Shown here one piece after another: positions 32,901-45,390 of a stretch of 64,000 bases of DNA. Source of the stretch: Aurifilum marmelostoma (taxonomy: Eukaryota > Ascomycota > Sordariomycetes > Diaporthales > Cryphonectriaceae); assembly GCA_027559495.1 (NCBI GenBank), contig JAMXSV010000023.1, positions 1,860,001 through 1,924,000 on the forward strand, in the 5' to 3' direction. Made by a program: the position numbers and the translations under genes. A model generated the notes under the pieces. That model was not told where the DNA came from and ran no database searches. It saw nothing but the letters and a program-made list of their open reading frames with translations. Within the stretch, counting starts at the first letter, position 1; each line of letters opens with the position of its first letter.

Positions 32901-35900
32901 GTCGGATGCTGTCATCTTCATCGTACGTCGGGCCTCGGAACGTGTAATATCCGGGGTACGAGCCATCGGGGTGACCGCAGATGAACGTGATACGGCGGAC
33001 ACCGTGCGAGTAGAGATCACCCTTGTAGTGGTCAATGATCTCTCGCATGCGAGAGAGGGTCTCGACATCATCACGGCTCTCGGAGTCGTGGACAGCAACG
33101 TTGACCACGTTAGACAGCTCCTCCTGCGAGTCGAGACGGGTAGGCTTGCGCTTTCCCTCGAGGTTCGCAATCAGGGTGTTCTTCTTCTGGAAGAGAGGGA
33201 GGGTGTCCAGCGCCCTCGACAGGAGGTCCTCGGCATCGTCGAGGTACTTGCAGGGGATGATGACACCTCGGCGTACAGGTTCCTCCTCGGTCTTGCGAGC
33301 CAGGTAGGACATGTCGCTGATGGAGTGGATACGGTGGAAGCCGTAGTCTCCCTGGATGGGGGTCATGGGCGTTGCTGGAGACGAAGGTGCAGCGGTCTCA
33401 ATGGGCAGACCGAACTCGGACTGGCCAATCTTCCTGAGCTGGAAGTCCCAAGACACAAAGGCCGGGGTGTCCGACTCGTCGCAGTGGTATTCAATTTGGC
33501 GGAGCATGTACGCACGGTAAGCGCGACGGACGTACACTTCCAGAGCGGCCAGACCCACCCAAGGATCAGCGTGGGCGAAGAACTGGGGCAGCACATCGAC
33601 GACGGTGTACTTGGAGTCGACAATCTCCTTGATGACACTGAGACTGGGATTGCGGTGGTCCAGACCGGCCTCACCGTACCTCGACTCGACGACTGACGAG
33701 CGTAAGATATGCTCCATCTGTGCCTTGCGCTCATCTAGCGACGGCAGGGCACACTGGATGAGGATCTCGCGAGCCTTCAGAGAGACCTTAGCAGTCTGAC
33801 GCGACTCGAGGTCTGCCAACTGCCTGAGCACGGGCCGGAGATACTTGCCAACATTGCCCACGTTAGGCTTGTTGGGACGGTACTCCTCCAACAAGGCCAC
33901 GACCAGGTTGTTCTTGGCGTTGACACGGCTGTGAGACAGAACCGTCTGGACGACCTTGGTCACGTCCTCCTTGTTGGCGTCACGGAGGGCCAGGATGATC
34001 TCCTCATCCTGCAGCTTCTGCCCAGAGAAACAGCGCTCGACAGAAGCATAGCTCTCCAGCAGGCTGTAGATGACTTTCAGCTCGCGGACCTTCTGGCCCT
34101 CGGTGTAGAGGTCCAGGATGGCGGTCAGAGGCTCCAGGGTGAGCTTGAGAGTGGCCTGGTCGCCGGGCGCAACATTGTCATCCAGGAATTTCTGGAAGGC
34201 ACGGAGAAGAGCCTTGGCAGGGAAATCGGCTCCGCGGGACTTGGAGCGCTCGACGAGCTGGGCGAACTGGGAGTCCAGCTTCTGTGGCATACGGCTGTGG
34301 AGCGCGGAGAACTGAGCGGCCCATTCGCTGTAGGGTAGCTCCGGGTCGCGGAGAACCTCTACGAGCTCCTTCAGCGTCTGGGTCATGACGACCGTATTGT
34401 CAAACCCCTCGAGGATATTGAGCAGGGTGCCGTAGAGCTTGGCGAGCCGCTGAGAAGGCTTGTCACCGACCACCATCGGGGGGCCGAAGTCGGGAAGCTG
34501 ACCAACGAAAGGCTGAGCCTGCTTGACGCGGCTGGGGTCGTCCAGGACGAGGATACCCAGTATGTCACCTGCCTCGATGGTGGCGCCAGGCTGCTTGATG
34601 AGCTGGACAACACCGTCTTCCTGGGCAATCAGGGGCATGTACATCTTCATGACCTCGACCTCGGCAAAGATCTGGCCGGCCTTGACATGCTCGCCGTTCT
34701 CGACCGAATAAGAAACGAGCTTTCCGGGCGAGGGCGTGCGCAGCTGTGTGGGGTCGTTCTCCTGCTCGAGCAGGCAGGTCTTGCTGTCCACGGAGACACG
34801 GGTGGCGCCGACCTCCTCCTTCCAGTAGATACTGTGACTGCGTCCATCAAGCAGGATAAGCAGGCCGCCGTCGCTGAGAGCACGGACCCCGACAGAGCAC
34901 TTGGAGCCGTTGATGAAGAGGTGGTAGCTATCCAGACTCGACCGCGTGACGGTGAACTTGTAGCGGAACCCCTCGTAGATGAACTCGATTGGGAAGACCG
35001 TCTTGAGAATATCCTTGGAGGGAACTTGGCCCTTGTTCAGGCCCGCCTTGTAGTCGGCAAAGCACTCTTCGCTCGCAATGTGGGCCTTGGTGACGGCACC
35101 GCAGACAACTGCGAGCGTGGGGTCAGGGCGCTCGGCGGTGAGCTTGTTGGTGATCAGCTCGTCCAGCCAGCCCGTGGTGATGGTGTTGTCCTCAAAAGCC
35201 TCTGTCTCGAGAAGCTTGATGAGATACTCAACGGTGGTGCGGAAATCACCACGGATGCTCAGCTCCTTGAGGGCGACGACCATGTGCTTCCTGGATGCCT
35301 GACGATTCTCGCCGTAGGCAAAGATGTGACCGAACTGAGAATCCGAGAAACTGTGGATACCAGAGCCAGTACTGACGGAGAAGTAACCCCAGACGTTGGA
35401 GCTACTCCTGAAGTTGAGGTCGTGCATGACACCGTTGGAGGGCTTGAAACCCTCACCAGGGTCTTCAGAGGTGATACGGCAGGCGGTGGTGTGGCCCTTG
35501 GGGGTTGGCCTCCGCTGAGCCTCGGCACTGCCCTCATTCTTGAATTCAAAATCGATCTCGGTGGCAGCCTTGGGGTCCACACCATACAGGAGGCGGATGT
35601 CGCGAATGCGGTGCAGGGGCAGACCCATGGCAATCTGGAGCTGGGCAGCGGGCAGGTTGACACCGCTCACCATCTCTGTGGTAGGGTGCTCGACCTGGAG
35701 ACGGGGGTTCAGCTCGAGGAAGTAGAACTTGTCGTCGTGGTGTGAGTACAAGTACTCGACAGTGCCGGCGGAGACGTAGCCGACAAGACGACCGAGCCTC
35801 ACGGCAGCCTCCTCCATCTTCCTAAAGGTGTCGGCCTTGGCGATGGTGACGGGAGCCTCCTCGATAATCTTCTGGTGGCGTCTCTGCACAGAGCAGTCTC

Positions 35901-37083
35901 TGCCGAAGAGGGAGATGTTGTTGCCGTACTGATCCGCCAGGAGCTGGACTTCAAGATGGCGGGCGCTGCTGGCAAGCTTCATAATGAAGATGGGCGAGCC
36001 GGGAATCTCGCTTGCAGCTGCCTTATAGAGCTGCTCGAAACCTTCCTCGCCCATGGCCTTCCGGATACCCTTGCCACCACCACCCTCCGAGGCCTTGATC
36101 ATGACGGGGAAGCCGATCTCCCGCGCCTTCTCCAGACCCTCCTGCCACGACTGGACACAACCCTTCATGTACACGTCGTCAGACACAGTCACGATGCCCT
36201 TCTCGTCAACAGCGACATCATCAACGCCAGTTCCCGACCATGGTATGCAAGGCACTTCGGCGTGTTGTGCAACAATTGTCGACGAGATCTTGTCACCGAG
36301 GGAGCGCATGGCCGAGCCGGGGGGTCCGATGAAGACGATCTTCTTGGGAGAGGCAGCGAGGGATTCTGGCAGTTTTGGGTTCTCGGATGCGTGACCCCTA
36401 GAATTTTGTGTAACTCTGGTCAGTCGCCCACTCTTCCCGGCAGTAAATAACGGATTCCTTGTGTGAATTGTGTGTTGTCATCTACTCACCAGCCGGCCCA
36501 CACGGCGTGGACGTTCATGCGCTCAGCCACATCCACGATCAACTCCACGTTGGCGTAGTTGTGGTTATTTGTGCCTCCTGGGACCTCAACGTAGTGGTCT
36601 GCCATCCTGATGTAGTCTGCGTTGGCCTGTAGATCTTCTGGGGTGGCCATGACCGTGAAGTGGATCGCGCGCTCGTCGCCGAATGTCTCGTACGCCCATT
36701 TACGGACGGAACGAATCTCCTTGACGGCAGCAATGCCGTTGTTGGCAATCAGGACCTATCGTGCCATTCAAGGTCAGCGTCCTGCGGGCTCTCTCCCCCG
36801 AGCAAGGCGAGTTCCCGAAACCGTTGCTCCTCGATTGGATTGTGGAAGGGCTACTCACGTTGGAAATAACGGTGTGACCGTCGTTGGCGGCGACAAAGTC
36901 CTTCACCTTGGAGCTTGGTGCATTCTCTAACCTGTTGCCCCCGATGAAGTGGTCGGCAACCTTGCGCAGCTCGGCATAGGTTGCCTTGCCATTAGTATGA
37001 GGAGCAACCAGCAAGCTGCCGCGCCTTTGGGAGGGTGCGCCATTGGCGAGGCCGTTGGCCCCATTGCTGGGTGTGTCGGCCAT
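29936..37083 (-). CDS. ACC1: Acetyl-CoA carboxylase, multifunctional
   Basis: Four exons: 37083-36859, 36755-36490, 36397-31557 and 31464-29936. All splice sites are canonical and in phase, giving 2286 residues, the usual length of fungal ACC. It makes malonyl-CoA from acetyl-CoA, bicarbonate and ATP, the committed step of fatty-acid synthesis in the cytosol. Domain order: biotin carboxylase from about residue 55 (VLIANNGIAAVKEIRS; Gly-rich ATP loop GGGGKGIRK with K273), biotinyl domain with EVMKM and K748 as the biotin site (yeast uses K735), the long central domain, then the carboxyltransferase halves (TNTCGMVGWLINARTPEYPRGR; ANWRGFSGGQRDMYNEVLKYG). The MADTPSNGANG start is preceded by a long gene-free leader. 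Intron 31465-31556 carries a run of about 20 T as its pyrimidine tract (A20 at 31486-31505 on the + strand). It appears intact and essential. Confidence 0.98.
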
Positions 37084-40000
37084 GTTTGTGGTCGTGAAAT
37101 TGAAGGGAGAGCGATTGGAAAAGGTAGAGAGGGCTCTGCTGTCTGTTCGTCGGAAGAGAAGGACTCGGGGGTATCTAGTTGGTCATCAATGGTGCAGGAA
37201 CTGTAGAGAATGCCGTCTAAGAGTCGTCCTGGTCGAGTCGAGGTGCCGAGTCACGAGATCGAAGGAGGAAATTCTTGGGGACGGTGACGTAGCGGTCTGT
37301 GCTGTTCTGGTCTCGTGTCGTCGAGAAGCGAAGGGGATGCCGGAGCTAGCCAAAGCGCGGCGTCGTGAGAAGGACCAGAAAAAGTAGCCGAAGAATGTTG
37401 CAGCACCGAAAATCCGTAATCCTGCAGGTCCGGGAGCGATTTGCAGAGAGGTGGGTGAGGGGAGCGCTAGAAGTACAGGGTCTTGTTTTCCTAGACGGAT
37501 TCCGAAATCAGCGTCAGCCAGACACTCCGTTGAACACGGCCCACGGCCCGCACATTGCATCAAGGCGGGGAGAGAGCTTCTCGGGGGGCGGGGGGCGGGG
37601 TTAGGACTGAGATGGAGGAGGGATGTGAATCTGTTGTGAAGAGCCAAGATTTGCCTTCCAGCAATCGCGCCATTCGAAGCGAACAGATCTGCAATCCTGA
37701 TCTGTCCACCACAGGAACGGTCTTTCCAGCACCGAACGGCGGCTACCGTCCGCAGACGTGGAGGATGCGCAGGCCTCTCAAAGGCGCAGGCGACATGAAT
37801 CAAGCTTACCTGTCCTTTGCTGAGTGTTCACGTGGTATTTGGACCACAAACAAGCTCGATCTCGTGCTAAGAGGTGAAGCTTGGTAAGGGAACGTCTGGG
37901 CAATTCGTTGTGAAAATGCCTAGCAGAGAGGGAGGGAGGGTATAAACGGTGGGGAGGAGAGGTGGTAATGGCAGTCGAGGGTGTGACGGGTCCTCAGATC
38001 TGATGCTTCACCAACGAGATGACCTCAAGCTAGGAGGAGGAAAGGGAGGAGGAGAAGATCGAGAAAGAAGATCCAATTCAAAAGAACCAAGCCAAAGTGA
38101 GAGGGAAGGCGTGGTGGCTTCGCGACAGAGACGGACAGCTGGGGACCTGATATAGCTTCGGAGAATGTTGGAGAGTGGCATGGGCATGCAGGGTAGGGGC
38201 GAGGGGGGCACAGTGGTTTGATGGAAAGGGGGGTTTTGCATTCATCGAGGTGGTCCACACGCAGATCTATCCATATTATCCTTAACACCCCTTCCAAACG
38301 TCGAGGGTCCAACTTTTTTTTCCAACCAAGTATTTCCAATGTCACCGGCACCTTCTTTGCAAGGTGCTGAGCATGTCCTGACAGAGGGCGTCAGTGAAAC
38401 GGGACGGTACCTGGGTACATGCTGCTGCTAACCACCCTGACCCTGCAGATCCAACGTGTCGAGGCACCCAATCAGCTGGGGCGATCCGTTGTGTTGGGGA
38501 TCGGATTTTGGTGAGATGGTGGGGCCGGCACATTGTATCTAGAGGGGTGCTCATGCAACAAGACGGTATAGCTGACTACGAGCAACTTCCCTGATGAGGC
38601 AATTGTCCTATCGATAAGAGCCTGAAAACTCCGAGCGGAACATTCAACTCAATCTTTTTTTTCCCGCCCTCCATATGCCGCCGGGCATGATGGTTCTCAT
38701 CTGCCGCTGAATGCCACCTTCCCCGAGAGCATCGTCGGGAGATAGGCAGATGAACCAGCACTCGACGATCTTCAGGGCTTGGAACATAGAAAACATGTCG
38801 TTTGGTAGAAATACAGTATGAGCAGAAGCTAGGAGCAGCGGCCGAGCTGGTCTCCTCGATACGGAGTATCTTCGGTGCCCGAAGTACCCAAAGCTCCTTC
38901 TCCTTCCTCACTCACGGAGACCGTGTGTCCCGCGCCTGAGATGGGCCTTGGTTTCTAAGAAGCCTCTCGTTGTGAGGAGAGGATTGTCCGCAACTCTTCG
39001 GCCCTGCAGCCTAAGCTGACCTCAGACTTAGTGATCACAGTGATGGTGGGCTGTAGCGCTGCATAGGAAGAAGATATTATCAGGCGGCAGAAAAAAAGAA
39101 AAGTTGTTGGGTATGATAAATTGGGGATCCCTCCCTTCCGGGGAGAAGAAGAAAAAAAATCAAAATCTGGGGGTGGCTCGCTCTATTGGTATCGATATGA
39201 GCCAAACGAGGCATCAAGCTCACATCGACGTCACCGAGTCTCTTTGACTTTTTTTCTTCCCCTTCTGCTTGGACGCTGTCCCCATTCTGGATCCAAAATC
39301 TCAACCGAAATCGATCTCGGCTGGTCCCCTAGGGTCCGCTTCCCCCGCTAAAGAGGTGCCTCTAGCGGGCCTTCGGGGCATTTCAGAACAGGAGGCAAGT
39401 GTACGGGCGAATGTCCTCAGCGGTGACTGGCTCGAGGGCCGAGTCCACGTTCAAGCAGGAAAACGAAGGCATCAACATAGTAATAAGGTGACATTTGGAC
39501 TCTTTTGGGGATCTTTCTTGCTGTAGCAAGTCAGATAGACTAGCCTGGAGCAAGAGGGCAGCATTTCGTTTTGGTGTAACTCACAATCAAGGGTCTGGGA
39601 GCCTATGCATAATTGTTGAGAGCTCGATTTGTAGAGCATGAGATTCAGGGCCCGGACCTAAGGAAGGGGCCCTTGGGCCTGGGAAAACCTTGGCCTACCA
39701 TCCCCTGTCCACCAGAGCCTAAACTGGGGCAAAGGGGCGCCAATTGCCCTGCTTGGTGCTCATCCCTGGAGATCGCACTTCCCCAACATCTCTTCCGCAC
39801 CGTCCGTCGCTGCAAGCGGCTAAGAAGCCCACTAAGTAGTCGTGCCTCCTTCTTTTCTGTCAAGCTGACTGGCTTGGCTAAGTGATTGGAGTGATTGGGT
39901 AGACTCAACTTTTCCTCTACGTCGTTGGCCTTGGTTCGTCCCAGCCGATCTGTCCCCCCCCCCTGTGAACTCTATTCTAAGAGATTTCGATAACATGATG

Positions 40001-41975
40001 GTACTGTATAATGTGCCTGTTAATCATATTGTGAGATTCTACCCAGAACAGGAGATTCTGGGCCCTGTAAGCTGCCGACAAGATTGCAGGCCTTCATCGA
40101 TCATATCGGGTATCAGGATCTGCCCCCAGCTGGACCAGACCGGTCCCCCAGCCCCGACCCAGCCCCACGAAGGTCAGGTGGGTGGGAGGTGGGTGCCCAC
40201 TGGTAGGTGCCTTCGGTACTGCGGTACGGTATAGCACTCAAATCCTGTAGCAGCATCTTTCTTGTCGACTTGCCCGTCTCAGCCTCGTCCACCCCCACAA
40301 GGGCTCGTCTCTCATCTCCCGGCCCTATCAAGCTGGTCCGCGAAAGGAAGAGATAGATCATCAGTAGATTGTGTTCCCGAGGAACGTGACGAGACTTTCA
40401 TTAGTGCTCTGCTTGGTACCACGTGCTTGCCATGCTCTTACCTGATGAGCACTTTGCTTACAGCACCTCACATGAGACTGCTGTAAACACTATCGCCAGG
40501 CAAGCTGCTAGTTCCTGACTGAAAGTACGCCAGGTGAAGGATGCGAGATGGCTGCAAGACTTCCTCCCTCCCCCCCCCAAACACACCCCTTCTTCTATGA
40601 TCTCATCCTCAGCCGTGCCTTGTCCACTTCCTCGTCCGAGCGCTTCATCCCATCTAACCACCCTTCCCTTGCTCCCCTTCCATCGAGGGACCGCTGGACC
40701 CCATCAAAACATGCTGAACCGTGCTGCGGTTGCGTTGTCCACCCCCTCCCCCCCCCTCTCTTTGAATCCCGATCGGGTGTTACAATGCATGTGGGCCTGT
40801 CCGGGCACTCTGAATCTATAATTTCGAGTGGGCCTAACTGTGCATAGGCAAAAGAATGAATAGCAGATTTCAGCCTCACACAGGTATCCATCCAATTCAC
40901 GCCCTCCCATACAGCCTTCGAAGCGCTTCCCCGAATAGGCTGTTGCTGCTACGAGCTGGGTCCATCCTCTTTTTTAGCCCACCCTCCACTTCCTGCCACA
41001 TGCTTTCCTGGTGATCGATCGAGAGACAAGACAAGAGAAGACAAGGAAAGAAGCGGGATAGAACAAGAGAGGAAAAAAAGAAGAGAAGCCGCCCTCGGAT
41101 ATCGGTGCTGAGGATGGTATGAGCTGGGAAAGACCGTATACTTGCTGTCGTGACATCTTATAGTAGGACAGGAGAGGATAGCCTTGTCTCGTGCGGCTTT
41201 CCACGGGGACGAACCCGGATGTCGGCGTTTTTCAGGTCTGGGCAAGCAGCGGTTGAAACCTATCCTATGCAGGGATCACTGTATAATTGGGTTTGATTTC
41301 CTTTCCCGGCTTGAACGGCATATGCGAAAGAACACAACCTTGCTGGAAGAATTAGGGATATGGGCCTTGTGCACAGCTCGTTGGGGTTCCTGGAGGGTGG
41401 GTATATTGATCTGCTTGAGTCACACAGTTTTCCAGAGAGCGAATAGCTTCCAGTCTCCCTTTAATTCCAAAAACATGCACTCTTTGTAGCATACTCCCGA
41501 GGTGTAGCTCCCGTCTTCTCCTGGGTTCTCAGTTATGCCTGTAAGATCTCGAGGTTGTAATCGTTCCCCTCACCAAGTCACGCATTCCTCTCCCTGCCCA
41601 GCATACTAGCCTCGACTGCATATGAATACACACCACCTAGGGCAGCACAGAGATGACAGCTTGTTCACTCTATGGTTGAAAGATAGGTTCCCTTGCAAAA
41701 AGAGACAGAAAAAACAACAAAAAAAACTTGTGCCGATGCCACTGCCACACCCAACCCGTTGCACCCACGTAAGATCTGACGCCATGCCATGAGTGCGGTA
41801 TCGTTTGAAACAAAAGAAATAGGGTATGTTGACAAAAGAAAAATCAATATGTGCAGATAAGTAGTGAATGCTTGCAGGCAGCTTTGACTGCTGCCGCTCT
41901 GTTCTGCTGTCTTTACAGCGGCCAGAGCTCGTCGTGTTGTGTCATCCTCCCCCACATCAGCCATCTGTCTCGAGC
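37084..41975. other. Long gene-free stretch upstream of acetyl-CoA carboxylase, 4.9 kb
   Basis: No open frame shows a motif, signal peptide or splice chain that I can support on either strand. The part next to 37083 should be the carboxylase 5' leader and promoter. The part next to 41975 is the 3' region of the NudE gene. Several C-rich and A-rich runs occur, e.g. around 39953-39962, 40565-40580 and 41700-41730. Non-coding RNA or long untranslated regions cannot be excluded. Confidence 0.45.
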
Positions 41976-43877
41976 CTAGTAGGTCTCACCCAGATCACCA
42001 AACTGTGTCGACGGCTTCTTGGCTAACTTTCTTGCGGCGGTGATACTCGGCCGTCTGAGGTGGGTCTGCGGCGTCACACTGGCCACGCTCGTTCGCCTGG
42101 ACCCTGGCATCGGTATGCCAGTCGGTGTCGGAATCCCTGTACTTCCGTCAAGCCGGCTCAGGGTTCCGCGCCGGCTCGGTGTCCTGTAGATTCTCTCCCT
42201 CTCCTCGGGCTCCTCCTCCTCCGCCGTGCTATAGCTCATAGAGTGCCCGTGAAAACTGTTTCCAAAGCTAGCCCTGCTGATCGGTCTGCCTAGCGGCGTG
42301 TATGCAGCACCACCCGCCCTGCTGCCTGGCCGAGGTGGTGCAATCATGTTGTCATACAGCCCATCGGCTCGGCTGGCCGGTCGTGCATAGCTCGATGTGC
42401 TCGCTCGGCTGCTTGGTCGGCTGATCTCTGACGCCGAGTCGACAGGTCCGCGGTTGGGTAGGGGGCCGAAGGACAGCCTGCTGACACCCGAGCTGCTGAG
42501 GCGGGGCACGTGCCTACCATTGATGCTCCTGCTGTAGCCAAGTCCGGTGGGAGTCGAGTCATCCGGGCCTGTCGCACTAGTCGAGACAGAGGAGACTGAC
42601 CCAGGGCCCCTCCTCCGCGTTCTTATCGTGAGGTTATCGACATCCAGATCATTGCTCCGAAGTGGACCACGTGGTGGTGTCGTTGTAGGCGCGGGAAGCT
42701 TGGAGCGGGCAGACTGCACGCGGGCTTCGAGGCGCTGCATCTGTGCGGTAAGTGACCGGATGTGGTTGAGTGAGGTAGACGGGGCAATCCCTCCTCTCGC
42801 TCCATTTCGCCCAGCTGGAGGCCGAGAGGTATTCGATCGGGGCGGCGGCGCGGTACGTAGCGTAGTATTTGTGCCGGAGCGGGTTGGTGGCCGCGACGAT
42901 GCCGTAGACGAGAGCCTTGGCCTCCGTGTGGCAGCAGCGTCAACCGAGGGCAGCCGAGATCCCGCCCTAGACCTTGACCCAGGCGCGGGTGTTTTGATCG
43001 ATGGCACCCTCGTCTTGGGGAGTGGTGGAGGCGCAGAGGCATCAGACATGGGCGGCGACGGTGGCTCATGAACGGGTGTTTTTGATGAGGATACCGATGC
43101 GGTCTCAGGAGGCGTAGTGATGAGTGGTGAGCTGGCCCCTGACATGGCGCTGCTATCAAAGATGGGACTCGCCGGGATGGAGATGTCGGTGGAAACGGTA
43201 GACAGATGGCGTCCGTCGACTTTCTTAAGCTTGTCCTGCAGGATCTCGGCCTCGATCTTCAGGTCGGATAGTTCTTCCCGCAGCCGCTGTGCCTCTATCC
43301 TGAGCTGTTCCCTCTCCTGCTCGCCGATCTTGATCTCCTCCTCCATCATGACTGCTCGCTCGATGGCTGAGTTATACTTGGACTCAAGATCCTCCAGGGA
43401 AGAGTTGGTGTGCCGTGCTTGTCGCTCAAAGTCATCGTTGGCGACTTCTATATCGCGCAGCTTGTGTTGCAGCGTACGGTTCGTATCCCTCAGCGTCGTG
43501 ATCTCCTTCTCTAGGGTATTCTGAGCGGCGTTGGCCTCGCTCTTGGACTCCTTATACTTCCTCTGCGGGGAGATGGGGCAGTCAGCCATGGGGGGAGCGC
43601 TCCAGGGACAGCCGAGTCAGGGCTCATGAGGGGCAATGCGCACCTTCCACTCATCAACCTCGTAGGTAAGGCCCTCGGCCTTCTCGCGCAGCGAGTTCTC
43701 CCTCTTCTCTGCGGCCTCCAGGTCCTTTTCCAGCTCCGACTCGAGTTCTTGGCTGGACACCCTAAACTCGGCAAGCTCTGTCTCGAGCTGCTCGTATTGT
43801 GTCTTGTACCACGCAACCTGGTCCGCGAGAGATGCCTCGCCGCCGAGCGGCGACGAGGGGGGTTCCGAGATCGACAT
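41976..43877 (-). CDS. nudE: NudE / RO-11 dynein regulator
   Basis: Two exons, 43877-43644 and 43562-41976 (606 residues). The GTGCGC donor and CCGCAG acceptor join DEWK-RKYKESKSEANAAQN without shifting frame. The N-terminal third (about residues 16-190) is a continuous coiled coil with the highly conserved NudE stretch TLRDTNRTLQHKLRDIEVANDDFERQARHTNSSLEDLESKYNSAIERAVMMEEEI. This part dimerises and binds LIS1/NudF and dynein. The rest is a Ser/Pro/Arg-rich disordered tail with many possible phosphorylation sites, as in filamentous-fungal NudE and Neurospora RO-11. Its role is dynein-dependent nuclear migration in hyphae. The length matches the family and nothing is missing. Confidence 0.95.
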
Positions 43878-45390
43878 GGCGACAAGATGATGATAGAGAA
43901 TACAAAGAAATTCGTAGGCGGTGACAAAGTCGTCACTCGTGAGAACGTCGCATGTGGGTTCCGCTAGCGATGTCGCGCGGGCGTGGGGGGAATGGGACTG
44001 TCGGTTAAAAAAAAAGGCCGCTCGGTCGCAATGCGCTCTGTTGAGTCGATAACGGGTAGGGAGGAAGAGAGAGAGCGAGAGAAAAGGGGGTTGACGGCGA
44101 TGACCAGGGATCGCGGGGCGTCGAGACTGTTGTAAAGGTACGAAGATGTTACAAGAGAAGAAAAGAAAGGCCAGGAGCAACGAGAGAGACGTTCGACAGC
44201 ATTCAGCGATGCGATGCGATGCGGTGGTCTGCAAGAAGTTGACCTGTTTCAGTCAGGACTAAGGACTTGTGTTGCGGATCATGCGCATGGTGCCAGGCCG
44301 ACAGGCCCTGGAGGAGTCACACTGAGCCTCTCAGGAGGTTGGGTTCTGGGGGATGTGGGTGGGACGGTACCTCACTTCATGCACCGCGCCCGCAGAAACC
44401 GAGGGGTTGGGCTGGGCTGCCGCGATCGCCGTTGGGTTGTGCGTCGTCCCTCGGTCGTGTCGTCTGGCTGTCAAAATCCTACCTTTGAGCTGCCGTGCCG
44501 TCGCGACCACGAGGCTGTCGTTTAACCCTGTCGCGTAAAGGGTTAAAGGTCGCAGTGCTATGTATAGCGGGTGAGTGTCGGGTTGGTTGCTGTTGTCGCA
44601 GTCTCCAGCAAGCAGATGAGGGATGACGACCCTGGGAAACAGCGTCCGAGCGCCCGTTTGGTCTCATTTGTTTCTGTTCCTACCTCCCCTATTGACTCTG
44701 CTGGGAGGGAGGCACCACGCTAGCCTAAAATGGTTAGACCCTTGCCTCGCTTCATGCGTAGTACGTGATGCATCGTTACTGCCGCTGTCAAGGCAACAAG
44801 GCATGGAGGAAGGCACCATGGCAATGTGCTCCATAAATGCTGAGTCATCAGTCAAATGCTTGTCTTTTTTGCCCGAGTATGTGGTCGAGATCTGCTCTCA
44901 GGGGGGTGCACATACTTTCACATGTGTTCTCTCACAACCCCTTACAACTAAATACATCATCCTTCATTCTATCTGCGAATACCCTTTCTATTATTTTTGG
45001 GCGGGTGTTCTGACTCTATTTAGACCGCTCAACCTCCCGCGCGGCAGCAGAAATGCTTGAACGGCAAAGACGCACACGGGCTTGGCCACGCCTGGGCCTG
45101 GATATGGCTTCTATTTCTGTTTCCACTGCTGCACCTGAGCTCCGCCACGGCTGTCAGGCTTTTGACCGTGCCGTACCCAGCCAGTCTAGAAGAGTAGGAG
45201 GAACAGTGCAGAGGAGAGAGACAACATCTTACAATGCTGTATTGACAGCAGCTCCAAGGCAAACGGGACGCATCACACATGCCTTTCTTTTCTATTCCAA
45301 TTAAATTTCAGTCCTTCTTTCGTGGCCATGTGGTGTCCGCAGACCCAAGCATAGGGCCGTCCCGTCTTTCGATATTCACAGTCCACAGGA
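43878..45390. other. Spacer upstream of nudE, 1.5 kb
   Basis: No gene is supported. The first 300 bases form a purine-rich (on the + strand) leader of nudE. The remainder is ordinary non-coding sequence, including the 3' region of the fucosidase. Confidence 0.5.

Noticed and set aside
37186..37803. 205-codon minus-strand frame in the carboxylase leader
   Set aside because: No family features and no splice link to the first exon; probably non-coding leader or promoter.
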